A stretch of DNA of 64,000 nt from Mycteria americana (Eukaryota; Chordata; Aves; Ciconiiformes; Ciconiidae): positions 40,663,501-40,727,500 of the forward strand of contig NC_134368.1 in NCBI RefSeq assembly GCF_035582795.1, given 5' to 3'. Under the pieces are notes generated by a model. That model searched no databases. It saw only the letters and a program-made list of their open reading frames with translations, and was not told the origin of the DNA. Positions 1 through 13,300 of this stretch are shown here, one piece after another. Both the position numbers and the translations under genes were made by a program. The stretch's first letter is position 1. Each line of letters begins with the position of its first letter.

Positions 1-967
1 TAACTACCTGTTATCGTGATTGATACTGTCTCATTTCTTCTTTGCACTCCTCTGTATTCTCAGTTATCCTGCCTACATCCTCAGTTCTCTGTAGTCCTCC
101 ACTGAGACAGCAAAGAGCAAGTATATTCATACAGCTTAACCTGGCTAGCCAGTGAGATCTTATTTCAAAACTGGTGCTTCAACAATGCAAGAAATAATTT
201 CTATATTTCAGAACAGACACATGACCAAGAATTTTGTAGCATAGCATTAATGTCTTTCACATTCACCCTGCATAATTAACCACTGTAAGTGACATCTACC
301 TTGCACTCCTATTACTGTTGTGTATGTCTGCCCAATTTTTCCTTGACACCCCTAATAGGTTCTCACATTTCTCTTAACTAGGCAATGGATGTGTCTGAAT
401 AGGGCTGCGTAAATAAAAATTCAGGATCGGTAGAGAGTTGAAGCAGTTACATATAGGATGGGGAGGAAAGTTAAGAGAAAATATTGATGGGAGGTTCATC
501 GAGGTACCTGTACAGAGCTTTGTATCATGGAAGAATGTTGGAAATTGCTAGCTGACAAATAACTTTAATTAGAATGTATTCATTCAGCTACTTTCCTTTT
601 GTCATCTTTCACAATGACTTCAAGACTACAGTGCTAAGCTCAGACAACTCCTTAGGTAGAACTGTGCTCATTGACCTATTAAAGCTATACTGTCCTATTC
701 CATGGGAATAGCTGAACTGTGAACAGCTCGTTAGTTAACAGCAGTACTGGCCAGATGCCAAAATCAGGACTTTTCCAGTGACAGCCTAGGTCATTCAGTG
801 CTTTTGAAATCTGAGTGTAATTTTAGTTACCCAAGAATAAGTTACCTCTGGCAGAAATCCAAAGACAACAGTGTCTGAACCCAACAGCACAGTATTCCAT
901 TAATTGTCAGGGATAAAGTTGGTTTATGGGATTACAAAAAGACTTGTTTACATTTTAGAATACATAC
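1..967 (-). other. NEIL3 intron 8, partial
   Basis: This is AT-rich sequence between the exon 8 donor and the window edge. I searched the minus strand for GRF-type fingers (paired Cys, Phe-Phe-x-Trp) and found none, so the remaining exons must lie further left. No repeat was recognised. Confidence 0.75.
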
Positions 968-1370
968 CTTATTGCTATATTATATTGGTGAACAGAGGGG
1001 AGATGATCAGTTTTGTGTTTCTTCTGTACGTGTTTGACAGCAAGAGGTTGTTGACAGGAGGACAAAGCCACAGCAGTTACGTGTGTTGAGCAATCCTTGT
1101 CTGTGCTTCCCCCTGACTGGTAGACATTGTTTTGAGTTTGATTACAATTGCTTTTTGGAGCAACACACTGACATAGTCCATCAGATATTTGGGTATCATT
1201 TCTCAGAACAGCTTTGTTACCAAGATCTGTTAAGACAAGAGTTGTAGTTCCAAATGCGGCTTTCCTATTGATCTTTATTTCTGTGCTTGGTTTTCTGAAA
1301 TCGTTACAAGGGTACTTCATTAAGTTTATGTTAAAGGCTGCAGAATCTTCAACATTCTCTGTCTTTGGAA
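968..1370 (-). CDS. NEIL3: NEIL3 exon 8 (residues 332-465 plus 2 nt), linker region
   Basis: The acceptor is TTTCCTTAG and the donor is AAG|GTATGT; the exon is 403 nt, phase 1 in and phase 2 out. It opens with a short acidic stretch, then LMKYPCNDF and INRKAAFGTTTLVLTDL, which match human NEIL3 closely. The rest is a fast-evolving, Ser/Gln/Asn-rich linker ending in a basic patch (VKHVQKKHK) likely to be part of a nuclear localisation signal (inference). The open frame runs about 10 nt past the donor to a stop in the intron. No GRF zinc-finger coding is visible between here and position 1. Confidence 0.94.
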
Positions 1371-4300
1371 CTAAGGAAAAATAAGTTATTGGTTATAATC
1401 CATCTGTGTAGAGTGATACATCATATTTCTGATTGTATTCGTAAGTCATCATACAGGGAGTGAAAGAGTAAATTTACCATATCATCTTGAAAGATCTCAA
1501 AACCTGTCACATATTAGATACAGTACCAAATTTCTTACTATAAGAAAAGCTCATGCACTTTTGGAGTCACATACAACATGGATTTCAAGATAACATTACT
1601 ATTGCTTGAATAGGACCAGATGTGAATAGTACTCCGTAAATGAAAGCTATCGGAGAATTAACCATAGAAAATTGAATTTGGCCCAAATACAGGGATTAAA
1701 ATATTTACATTTTTCAAAATAACTTTTTATAACCCCAGCACTGGGAGATTGCAGGGTATGGTACCTCCAGCAGCTGTACATTATCCATTTTTAAAGTATC
1801 ATTTTACTATTGACACAAAAAGGAATATTAATTTGTCGGGTTTTCTAGTGCTTTCAGGGTTCCCGCCCTTTCCAAACATTGTGCGCATCCAAACTTACTG
1901 ATCCCTTACTCTAAGAGGCTTCAGAAGCAAGCAGGTCAGACATTTACTTTGCATTTATTTCCTGACATGAACAACAGTATGTTTCTTTACAGAATCAGAG
2001 GCCTGCCTAGTGGGCAATAATCATTCCAAAAGAGTGGGCATAGTTTATTAATGCCAGTTTAATAAATAAGGAGTCTGTAGGTAATCTTTCCTGAGAAAAG
2101 GGTGAAAAGAAAAACTTTATGGGGTCCCTATATGCAATCTTTGTTAAGTGGCTGTGAAGCCATAGTGTTCAAGAACGGAGTCGTTTCTTTTCTACCATCT
2201 CCAGCAAGTGTCTCCCTCCTACATCTTCCCTCCATATAAGGAAGAGGGAATTAAGCAGAAGAAAAATGGGTAGATAAGGCATACACAAGGGCACGATCTC
2301 TCCAAAGGCATTCTCACTCAGAAACAAAATAAGAATCCCTACAGTTTGCTCTCAACAATACTTGTTTCCAGGCTGCTTCCATTTTGCCACTGCTGCACAG
2401 TGAGACATACTGCTTCCAGTGCATTCAGATTTAAGAAAGGAGCTTGGCCTTGTACTTAGCAAAGAAGCAAGGAAATTGAGATGTAATGGTAAATAGTTAT
2501 CTCTGTCTACAGACTGAATTATTTCGGCTGTATGGCCAGCAGTTAACTTTACATACCAAGTATTCTGTCCTCAAAAATTCAAACGTTGCTGCTGACACCA
2601 GTTAATTTTAGAAACAACATAAAAGACAAAAAATGAACAAAGCAAGAAAGCGAGGAATCTTAAAGTCTGAAAAGAAAGAGGTAAGCAAAACCATGTTTAA
2701 GAAAAATCTCAAATACCACTCCTATGATGCAAAAATAAGTCTTATTTTTAAAAAAATAATTTTTGTAACAGTATTCCACCAGGTCTAACACATCTTCAAA
2801 TTCCAGGCCTGTTTTCAGTAATGGCATATAGCTAAACAAGTCAAACGTAGAAGTACAGGAGAAGGAACAGGATTTTGTTACAAAGCTTAAAATAAAGCAT
2901 TTGTGCACATGCCGTTATACATTTTAAGGTCTGGCTGACAGTATTAATTCCAGGATAAATGTTAGTTGGTAAATCTGAGTCTGTGGACAGATTAAAACTT
3001 TCACGTTTCTGGTGCTGATTTTGCAGGAGAATTATGCAAGATTAGCCTCTGCTGGCAACAAGTATTATGTAAGGCACAAAGACATACTTTTATTGATTCC
3101 TGGCCTGAAGAAATAGACTTTAGCTAGTGGAAGATAAGAGTTCCACCCACATCACTCCATTCATAAAAGGAATAACTAGAATGAAGCAATACTTTAAAAA
3201 AGCATTGGACTTTATTTTTTAAGAACTGAGATCAATAACATAAAGTCACATTTGGAGGCACTTTGGAAAGTATGGCTCGAAGTACCATCAAAGCTATGGG
3301 AATGTGATCTTTAATTCCGATTTCAGCATTATACTTTTGAGTCATATAGTTAAATTCAGTGAACTTTTAACAATAGGTCCTGGAACCTACATAAAAACAT
3401 TCATTCTTCTCAGATACAAAAAGCCTGTATATTGTTTACAAATACATTTTCTTGCAGGTGTGCAGCATTGGAGCTAGAAAAATAAATAAGTTGTATGCAG
3501 ATTTCAGCCACTTCACTGAATAATTCACTACACAATGTGAAATAAGTGGAGTATTAGTTTTTGAGGTAGAAAAGTTTCGATAAGGAATTGTTACAGAATT
3601 AGCTTTATTCCCTAAAAAGCCATACACATGCATACCTCTAGACTTTGTTTCTTGGAATATATGTAGCAATTCAAAATGTTTCTGAGCAACAGTCTTGATC
3701 CAAACAACTTCCTGTAAATCCCTCCACAGAGTAATTTACTCACTTTTTCTACAGAAAGTGAAAACATATACAAAGCTCCTCTTCACATAGAAAACAGGTC
3801 TCAGTGGAAAGTGTGTGCCTTACCTCACTCACCCCCTCTTAATATCTACATTTCTATACAGAAATCTGGAGAGAAGCTAGCATGTTACTCATTACATCTT
3901 CCTGTCCCTTTCTAGGTCTCATTCACAGCTGCTTCTGCCCACCCAATCTAGATTGCAGCATTAAAAGCTCCAGTAAGAGACAAACAACAAATTTAGGTAA
4001 GAAGTCCAGAATCATCCTTACTCTGAACTTGGAGGAAAAAACCTAGCCCCTGAGAAACCCAACATCCTTTTGGAAAGGGTACCAAAGTATACTGCTTTTG
4101 TTCACATGAAAGAATAATTACTTTTCTGCCCCCTGGTGATTTCTATACCAGACATACGCTGCAAGCTTCTAACGATTTTAAGGAGAGTTGAAAGAATGGC
4201 TTTTTCTCTCACTCCTTGCCCCAGTAAAAACAAAGAGTCACTGCAGAGGCTTGTCTATAGAATCCCACCTGCACAGAAAGCTGGAAGACAAGACAGTTTT

Positions 4301-7300
4301 AGGGTTTAAGACAAGACAGTTTCCATGATTGCGTGTGCAAGATTTCCCCAAAATCTGACCTGAAGTTAGCTAAAGTTATGTAAATACAATTCACAATGAG
4401 ACAGTTTTATAGTTCTGAAAACTGCAATCCTCCCTGCTTTCCCAGTACAAGTTCCAGACAACCTTTCAATACCTTCAGGCCTTGAAGTCAAACAGGCATC
4501 ACAAATTTCAGCAGAAGGCTTGTTTATTAGGGTACAGCGCATACACGTCCACTCCTCTTCAGATTTCTGAGCTACGTGTTCATTAGAACATGACCCCCTG
4601 CCACATGCCCAGCCAATTAGGCTATTTCTAGTTGGCAGTTTGCTGTGAAACAAAAGAATGCTGTTAGTCTTTTGTGATGTTTCTTCTACAAATTGCCTTA
4701 TACCACTATGTGCAGGGAGGCACAGGGCTAGAGAACAAGTAGTACACAGTGTTATGCCTGCCTATCATAGCTTGGGCATCATGTCATGGTTACAGTTTGA
4801 TTTTTTTTTTTTCTTTACCTCAAGGGCAAATCTTTCCCAATGCTGCAGAAGTAATACAAATAAAAATATTTAAACAAAAATGGATAGAAAGTTAATTATT
4901 AACTGATGTACTGTCCAGCACAAGGCCCCAGCCTCCCTACCATTTTCAAGTACTGGAGCAAGAAACTTGGTGAGAAAGGGAGACTGTTTCAGTACTTTTT
5001 CCCCATCACTTGTACAGAATGCTTGCTAACAAATGCATTACTGGATGAAGAGCTGTTCAGAAGCCAAACTACAGAAATTCACACAATCTAGCAAACAAAT
5101 GTTTTTGCTCTCATTCAAATGGTACCCATTAGACCACTTTGTTATCATAACAGCCACCAGAACTCAAAACCTTGAAAGTTAGAAAGTCTTTCTTGTGTGT
5201 CACCATTTGCTAGAAAGCCTTTTAACATTTAGGAGCCTGTTCAGAATTGAGGATTTTCTTTTTCTTTTTTTCCTCATGCTTTCTTTCTCCTCATCAGAAA
5301 GAATTCAGGAATGTCCTAGCTGTGACTGGTGAGCCGTAGCTGTACCCCAGACACCTCTATAGATTTATTCTCCTGTAAATTGTAATACCTCCTATGTTGA
5401 TACACTGATTTAGAATCATAGTTACTATTTTACAGTCACTACATGTTACCAAGGACTAATTTTGTCACAGTATCCAAAAACTTTGTTAGCATGTTAAATG
5501 TAACAAACTTACCTGTTCAATGAGATATATATGTAAATTTTTACGTACTATGGTTGATAAGTCATCAAGCATTTGTCTCCACAGTTTTTGTGGAATTATG
5601 CACTTTTTGGAGACTTGTTTTTAATCCTAAGAATTTAAGCACTTCAATTAATAATGCAAATGCTGTACTTGGGAACTGTTGTGACACTCCTTAGACCTAT
5701 CACTTATTCTGTAATTATCACTCTTCTTAACAGCCTAGATTTCTAAGATAATGGTAGGGATACCCACTACCTACCACATCTCTTCCACAACAAGAAAACT
5801 AAGGAGGACAATGAGAACTGCTGACATACCAGAGATCCTGTGCTGTCAAGAGGTAGAACAGACATTACAGTAGCTTTCACCAAAATACTGTGGCTAGATA
5901 ACAAAACAGCCAAACTGGAAACGTTAAAAATGGGTATTTTCACATTATTATATCAGTTGTTCTACTCAGCTATCAAAGATGCATTACTACACTAAATATA
6001 TTCAGTACGTCATGTTTTGGAGTTTAATTCTCTGTCATCTCTCCGGTCTGTCTGCATGTCATTGTCCCCTGGCCCCATTCCGCCACTCCTCCACCCATTT
6101 TGGAACATGAAATATGGGGGGAAAGTGTATTTTAAGATTCAAGGTACATTTGAATTTGATGAGGTAGCTTATAATGGGTATTTTCTTCATTTTTTCAGCT
6201 GAGCAAAATCATAAGCTACTTGACTTGACCCAAGAACCACTGGGTTAAATTCTACAGTTTATGATCCGTAGCAAGTCAGTCTGATCACAGGGGCTCCTTT
6301 CAGTCTTCAAATGTGAAAAGCTTGGAATGGCAGATAAACCACTTGAGCTCAACATACTTTTATTTGGTAACAGTTACTGCATAATAGAAAACAGAGGAGT
6401 AGGACACAGAGACCTGACCATTACGATGAGGACAGCACAAGAAACAACCTTTTTATTTTATAGCTACCATTACCGTGTTTTTCACTGAAATATACCACCG
6501 TTTAATTACTTGTTTTTTTTAAAAAAAAACAACCTAAACAACACAACAACAAAAAACCAAACCACTATTTGTTCTAGAACAGAGAGAGAAAGAGATTTTT
6601 TTCTTCCTTGCATCATTTTCCAGTTATCTGACTCAACGGAACACTGCTGTCTTCCTACCCTTCTGCAAAACATTTCTCATTATTACTTTCCGAAAATACA
6701 GCAGATTGGGGTTATCAGCATGTGAAATATTTATCTTCCATGCTGGAATTTTCTATATTTGATCTGTACTCAAAGGTGATTTTTAAGCTTTAACCAAAAT
6801 CCCTTCAGCCATCCGAATCTTGAAAGAAGGTTGGAGGTGGGAGAGAGATTTGTGTGTTCTGTAAATTGTATCTAAAAATATATATATACACATACACTAA
6901 CAAAGGCAAAGTTTGCAAAGCGAAGCAGTATCTTTTATCAGATTGACAGAGATCAGTATATAAAGGCAAGATTCTGAAACCTCAGATGAAAACTTTCAAG
7001 AATAACTTAGTTATGTAAGAGTTTGAATAAGGTGCTTTTGGAAATTTTACCTTTTGACCCTTTGTGATATCAAATGCATTCTGTGCTTTTCTAAAATAAA
7101 AGGAGGAAAGCTGCTGCTAGCACAATTTATGTAGAACCGAAAGTGTCTCTGTGGCATACCTGTAGTAAAACTTTCCAAATCTGATAAGGAGGAAGAAAAA
7201 AAAGTTGTAAGCCCTACAATATTTGCTGCACTCTGAATTTACTGAAGTTTTAGTTTTCCCTCAGCGTAACTCTACAGCCAGAACAAAATTGCATAGATGC

Positions 7301-10300
7301 ACAGCTATTTAGATATTCCAGGACTGAAGGGGCTATGCTACTGAAAAGAAACAGACACACAAATTCCTACCTTCTTTACACCATTCAACTCAGTTGTGTG
7401 TAAACATCCAAGCCTATTATATTGATAACACCAAGAACAAGGGGCAATTTTTCCAGAAGCATTGAATAATTCTGAGTACTCTGAATTGTTTTACAATTCC
7501 TACATTTGGTTAGAGTAATAGCCATTTCATAACAGATGGGGCCTTTGAAAGAAATAGTATCAAAGAATGAAAGCTTTTAACCATTTTTAAATGCCAATGG
7601 CCAAAACATTTTTCTTTTGCAAAGTCAAGTGAATTTACATATAAAATGCACAAGCATCCATTCTACTTGAGAAGTGATGTCCTCTTACTGTAACAGCACT
7701 TTGAGGACAGCAATGCTTAAAAGTGTTATAAAGTTACCATCATACCTAACATTGACAAGTTGGGGATCTGCCTTTTGACATTGAGAGCAGAAGTAAGTCA
7801 TCCTGTTATTCTCTCCTAAACGACACAGAGTGATCTTCCCATTGCACTGACCACAGGTTGGGCGCTTGTATACTTTGTAGTGTTTGTAGAGTGGAGACCC
7901 AGTTTTGCGGCACTAAAACAGAACATGTTTAAAACCTGAGTTAGAGACCCAGTATAAATTTTATGTCAGTCCTTCTACAGTTCAACTGAAGCTAAAATAA
8001 AACCCCCTACGTAAACTGACAGCTCAACGACTACATAAAGATATTTAAGGGCTATCATCTGTATTCCAATAAATGCAACATAGAAAACAAAAATAAAACA
8101 AACATGAAACACGATACCAACACCACCTTCCCTCACCCCAAAAAGAACCAAAACCACACTGCAGAGTCAGCTTAGACCTTATACTACAGTCTGGGTTAAT
8201 CAACCTTCCCAAAACCTAAAAAACTGAGCAATGCAGAAATATTCCAGGGATTCTGTAGGAGTCAGGTAGCGCCCAGTAAAGTTGCTCAACTTCATCTTAG
8301 CACTGGCCATGCCAGACAAGCTGGCTCATGAAAAGCCACTTGGCACTATGGTAAGCTCCCCAGATACTGGCAGAAAGTCATATTAAATACAGTACAAGCC
8401 CAAAGGGCACAGTGACCTAAAGAGCCTCCAGAGGGCTGGCAAGCAGGCACATTTCATGAGACAATTCACATGGAGTCAGTATAGACATACCCCAGCTAAA
8501 ACTGGCAGAAAAACAAATTAAAAAAAAAAAAAAAAAACAAACAAGAAAGCCCAGTAGAGATGCAGCCAACTCTGCAGAGCCACACAAGTTTCTGCACTAC
8601 AATTGCAGTTCCTTGGGCACAGTTCAAACGATACCACAGCTGGCCCAGCAATATCAGCCCAGCTCTGGCAGGGTTCAATAGCTCTATCTCCATAATGCAT
8701 GAAGACCCTTGGAGTTTTCCCAAAATAAAGGTGTCTGAGGACAGCCTATTTGCTTCTGCTGTGCTCTTATTCATCAGCCTCGCTGAATGAGAATGCTTTT
8801 GCCGGTACAATCTACTAATTCAGTCAGAAGGAATTACTAATATATATTGCATGAATATCCACAAGCAGCTCGCTTTGTCCTCAGGATTTCTCCTCAAGGT
8901 TTACAGATAGTTTCTTATTAGTAGTTTCCTCCCATCCAGGTATTTAAAAAACAAACAAAAGCAACCGCTTTTTACATGAACAAGATTCCTCATCTTTGCA
9001 TCTGTAAGGTGTTACTACAATTGATATAGTATGATTACTACAAACATTCTATAGCAGTCTATAAAAAATGATCAAGCACTACCCCTCTTATTAACCTATT
9101 TTCGTTATGTTTTTATCTTAAAGAGACTTGAGGGGTGGGCTAGCTCTCCTTTAAAAGCACTTGACTGGTGAATACTTGCTAAGTATAGATTATAAAAGTT
9201 TTGAAAATGGCTAAACTGAGCTACAGAAAGTTTAACTTGTTTGTTCATTGTCAGTCTAAAAGCCTGTGACACATTTAAATCTCCTAGTATTATAGTTGTT
9301 GCAGAACTGGATGCTATCTCTTTACTGGTAGACTTCACTATGAAGGCTGGAGAATGAAAATATTTCCCTAAAATATTTCCCAGATTAAACTACTTTTCAG
9401 TGGGCTGGGGAAAGCAGACATTTAAGCAGACTATTAAACAAATTACATTTTTAGCCTTTATGACTGAAAGATGGTATTAGGAAAGTTAGGTGCCCTCCTC
9501 CTAGCTTACCAAAAAAAAAGGATTTTTAGCAGCACTAGCTCCTTGCCTTTCATGAATACCAAGAGAAACAGACAAGAATTTCACTGCTGCTGTTTATTTC
9601 TCTGCATGCAGCTTAAAGAAGAAAAACATACAAGAATTAGGTCAAATTCTCTCTTTTTCTATTTTGGAAAGTTAAACAGCAACCAGGAATTCTAGACTAT
9701 ACAGGAGAAGAAATGAAATCCTAGTGAAGTTGTGGCAGTAGGGAGAAGCTTGAATTTATTTCACTTTAGCAACCAAAAAAGTTGTTGCAGTTAGGAAAAA
9801 AAGTTGTTAGAAATTACAATCTATTTAGTCAAATAAATATACTTGCTATTTCAAGTTTCATAAAGGAAGCCACACGAATTACCTTCATAGTTCCCTGGGG
9901 CAATTTCTAGTTCCCAGTTTGAAGAGTGACCTTTAAGTTATCTTACATATAAGTGTGTGCTTAACCAACATCAATTCTGACATGTTCAGAGTGACGTTAC
10001 AGCACATGCACAGCAAAACTGTACTGGCCCTCAGGCAGCACCTGTCAAACTCTGCTGCTGCAACTGGGCCAAGGCTGTGCACATTCTTCCAGTCTGGACT
10101 CCCCCACCTTTCCGTCATTTGACAATTCACAATTAATAAAGAGCACACAAACCAACATTCGTATTCATGGAAACACTTGTCCTGTTGCATCTTTTTACTA
10201 TTTTCACCAGATGATCACATACAGCTAACGTGCTAGAGTCAAGTTTTGGAGGCTTCTCAGAAACATGTGCCAATACCTTATAAAAAAGCAGGGTGAAATC

Positions 10301-13300
10301 GCGTGTCATTTTCACCAAGTGACGTATATGCTCATCTGTCAGTTGGCAAACCTGTAAATAAGACAAGAATGTTTTTTAGAATATTATGATGCTAAGGGAC
10401 AACAGCAGAAAGACAACACAAGGGCACTTTGAACGTCTTCAGCTGATATGGAATTGCATTGCTTCCTGTTACGATAATTCTCTGACATATATATATATAC
10501 ATATATATATATAGCTCTCATCTCAGTAAAACAGTTCATTTTCACATTCTATACTACACAAACTCATTGTGTGAATACCAAACAATGTACGTTGCCTCAT
10601 CCATGTAAAACATCAGGCAAAAATTTCAGTCGTTTTCCTCTATATTGACCTAAGGGTTCCTGATCACAGGAATCATGTGGAGTTAACAACTCCTGGTTCC
10701 CTCTTAATTTCGTCATGGATTGTGATACAACCTACCTATCATCAGAGGCTCTTTCCTGTGAGAGATCTTCAGGAAGAACACTTGAGCCAAAGGCATCACA
10801 GAGAGATGTATCAACCAAACACATTTTTGTTAAGAACTCAAAATTTTAAGTCACATTTTTCTTTCCTCTACCAGCTCACATTGCAGATACAATTAAAATC
10901 CAGACTGATCCTATGAAGAACTTTCAGAAATATTATGTTTAAAAAACCTTTCAGTTACTATCTTCACGAGCTTTCCTTTACATTCTATGTAATCTCAATC
11001 TGTTTTGCAAACGTCAGACTTCTTTTCAACCAAAGTTTGGAGACGTATGCTTGAGGAACTTAACCAAAAAAAGTATGGTAAACAACGGTAGAAAAGTAAA
11101 TGATGCCAGCCAGCAGGACAGGAATTGGAAGAAGCAGCTGCAAAAATAATCAAATCTACCACAAACTATTTTGGGTAGTAACTGAAGAAAGAAAACCTGA
11201 GCACTCTTCACTTTATTTATAGGCTGACAATTTAATGGTAGCACAACAGGATGCCAGACAAAGTCAGGATTTGAAAGTTAAATGAATTCGCTACTAAGGA
11301 GAGGTTTCAAGTTGTAAGAGGGAAGGCTTAGCCCCACAAAATATGTCCACTCTGTGAGGCAGGAGTAGCAGCAACAGGTTCCAAGGAATGCCATGACAAG
11401 TATCTCCAGTTATCTTTATAACACATTAATTTAGTGTCTTAGAATAACTTAAGAAATGACAGATGATAAAACAAAGGTAAGAAAATGACAAAATGTTACA
11501 TAAATATGTATTTACATTCTTAATGCTTTGGTGTCATTAAGAACAATCTTGAGACATTTCACTTACCTTAACAGCTGGATGAAGACCACTGTCAAATAGT
11601 GCTTCATTTTTTATGATATTTCCCACTCCAGGTAATACTGCTTGATCCAGTAACACATCACACAACATGCGGGTTTTCTGCTGCTTAATCTCACTTTCTG
11701 CTCTTAAGAAGCTAAACTTTGGAGAACAGACATCCAAGCTTTCCATCATTCTCACTTTCCGCTCACTCTCAGCTGCACTTCTGGAAGAGAAAGATACATT
11801 AAGATTTATTTTTATTTTAATTATATGCTAATATAGCAGTATGGTTTTAAAAACAACACATGAAAGCATAATAGAACATTATATGCAGATAACAGAAACC
11901 ATGAAAATACCAGTGACAGGAAGAGGCACAGAAATCACATTAATCACCTGTCCCAAAACCAGACCAATGATACATGCACGGAACATGCATCTGGTCCAAC
12001 ATACAAGAAGTCATCCTCACTTTGTTCATATTAGTTTGAAAAATAATTGCCAGGTCCTTGCTTTAAAACTACTTCCAACATGGAAAGACCACGTGTTTGG
12101 ACCATCAAACATAACTAACCGTATGGTTACATGGTTCAGTAGTTACAACATGACAATAAAAGATATATTTTCTTAAACCTTGATTTTATTAGGTTAAGCA
12201 TAATTGTTTGAAAATAATACAGTACAAGAAGTCTCAGGCTTACGTAAGGTTTTATGTTTTGTAATATTAAACATGCAGGTATATGTTACTTGAATTTACA
12301 TGCTCCTTTTCACCCAAGAGCCTCAAATGCCTAAAAAGCAAGCTTGCTATGTTATTTTTATTTGCAGTGAAAAGTACAATGCTGATAGACAAAAACATCC
12401 ACTTAATGTCAGCTAGAACAATTATACCAATTTGCTTCCAAAAAGAAAACAAAAATAAAAACACAACCTTGGGAGCATAAAAATTTGAAACCAGTAATCA
12501 TCACAGGTCCTTATTCTTGTTAAGGAAGCAAGACTTGCGTGGAAATTAAAGGGGCAATGGGACTCAGCATTCAGATCTAAGGACGGAATTAAATCCAGCT
12601 TTCATTCCCACCCTTGACACTATCTAATGAGACTATGGCATAGAACTACTTTAACTCTATGTAAACTGATACAAAAGTAACAAAATTAAATTACTGTACC
12701 AATAAATATGATATGTTTAGAAAGTTTTGTTTTGTTTCTTTGTGCCTATGATGGCATCCAAGCACTTAACAATTTGTGTGTGATTTTTCACTATGTTCTT
12801 AAAAGAATGTTACAAAAAGAAAGAAACCAAGCTGTATTTAATTTGGTGAGTTTCTGCTTTACCTATACTCTACTGTCACCTCAAAAAAACAAACAGTATC
12901 CTCTGTAAGCTGTATCTCCAAAACTGGTAGTGCTCCATTTCTGTCTTTGCTTCCATCAGGATTAACATGCATGGAACCGTTCATACCAAAGTGAATCCTT
13001 GGAGAGAAAGAGAATTCTTATGGTTATATTATCTTAACAATTTTTCCAAGCATTACACTAGTCTATTTTTTGAAGTTATGAACTATTCTTACCTAACCAA
13101 GTCAGTATGTATGTACATTAATTCTAGTCATTAAGAGTAACATGGCAACAAACTACTTGTTTACATAGTGCTCAATTCCCAGAGAAGAACCCTCCGAAGT
13201 CAAAACCACTCTGAAACATAGCAGTTTTCCAGTGGTTTTGCAGTATAATTCATTATACAGAAGTCAAACCTGATCATTAAGTAACACACTTTTCTGGTGT

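Noticed and set aside
1-900. Possible NEIL3 GRF zinc-finger exon at the window edge
   Set aside because: Minus-strand translation shows no CX-type GRF pattern or Phe-Phe-x-Trp motif in any frame.
4366-4472. Continuation of the NEIL3 exon 7 frame past residue 331
   Set aside because: The residues after the GTATTG donor do not resemble NEIL3, and exon 8 joins in phase only from 4473.
8260-8820. GC-richer block with poly(A) run, considered as a SINE or retrocopy
   Set aside because: No tRNA-like promoter boxes, no target duplication found and no recognisable gene. The A run interrupts the block rather than ending it.
11841-12176. 111-codon plus-strand frame in NEIL3 intron 3
   Set aside because: It is antisense to the gene, with no recognisable domain, promoter or splice context and AT-rich composition.
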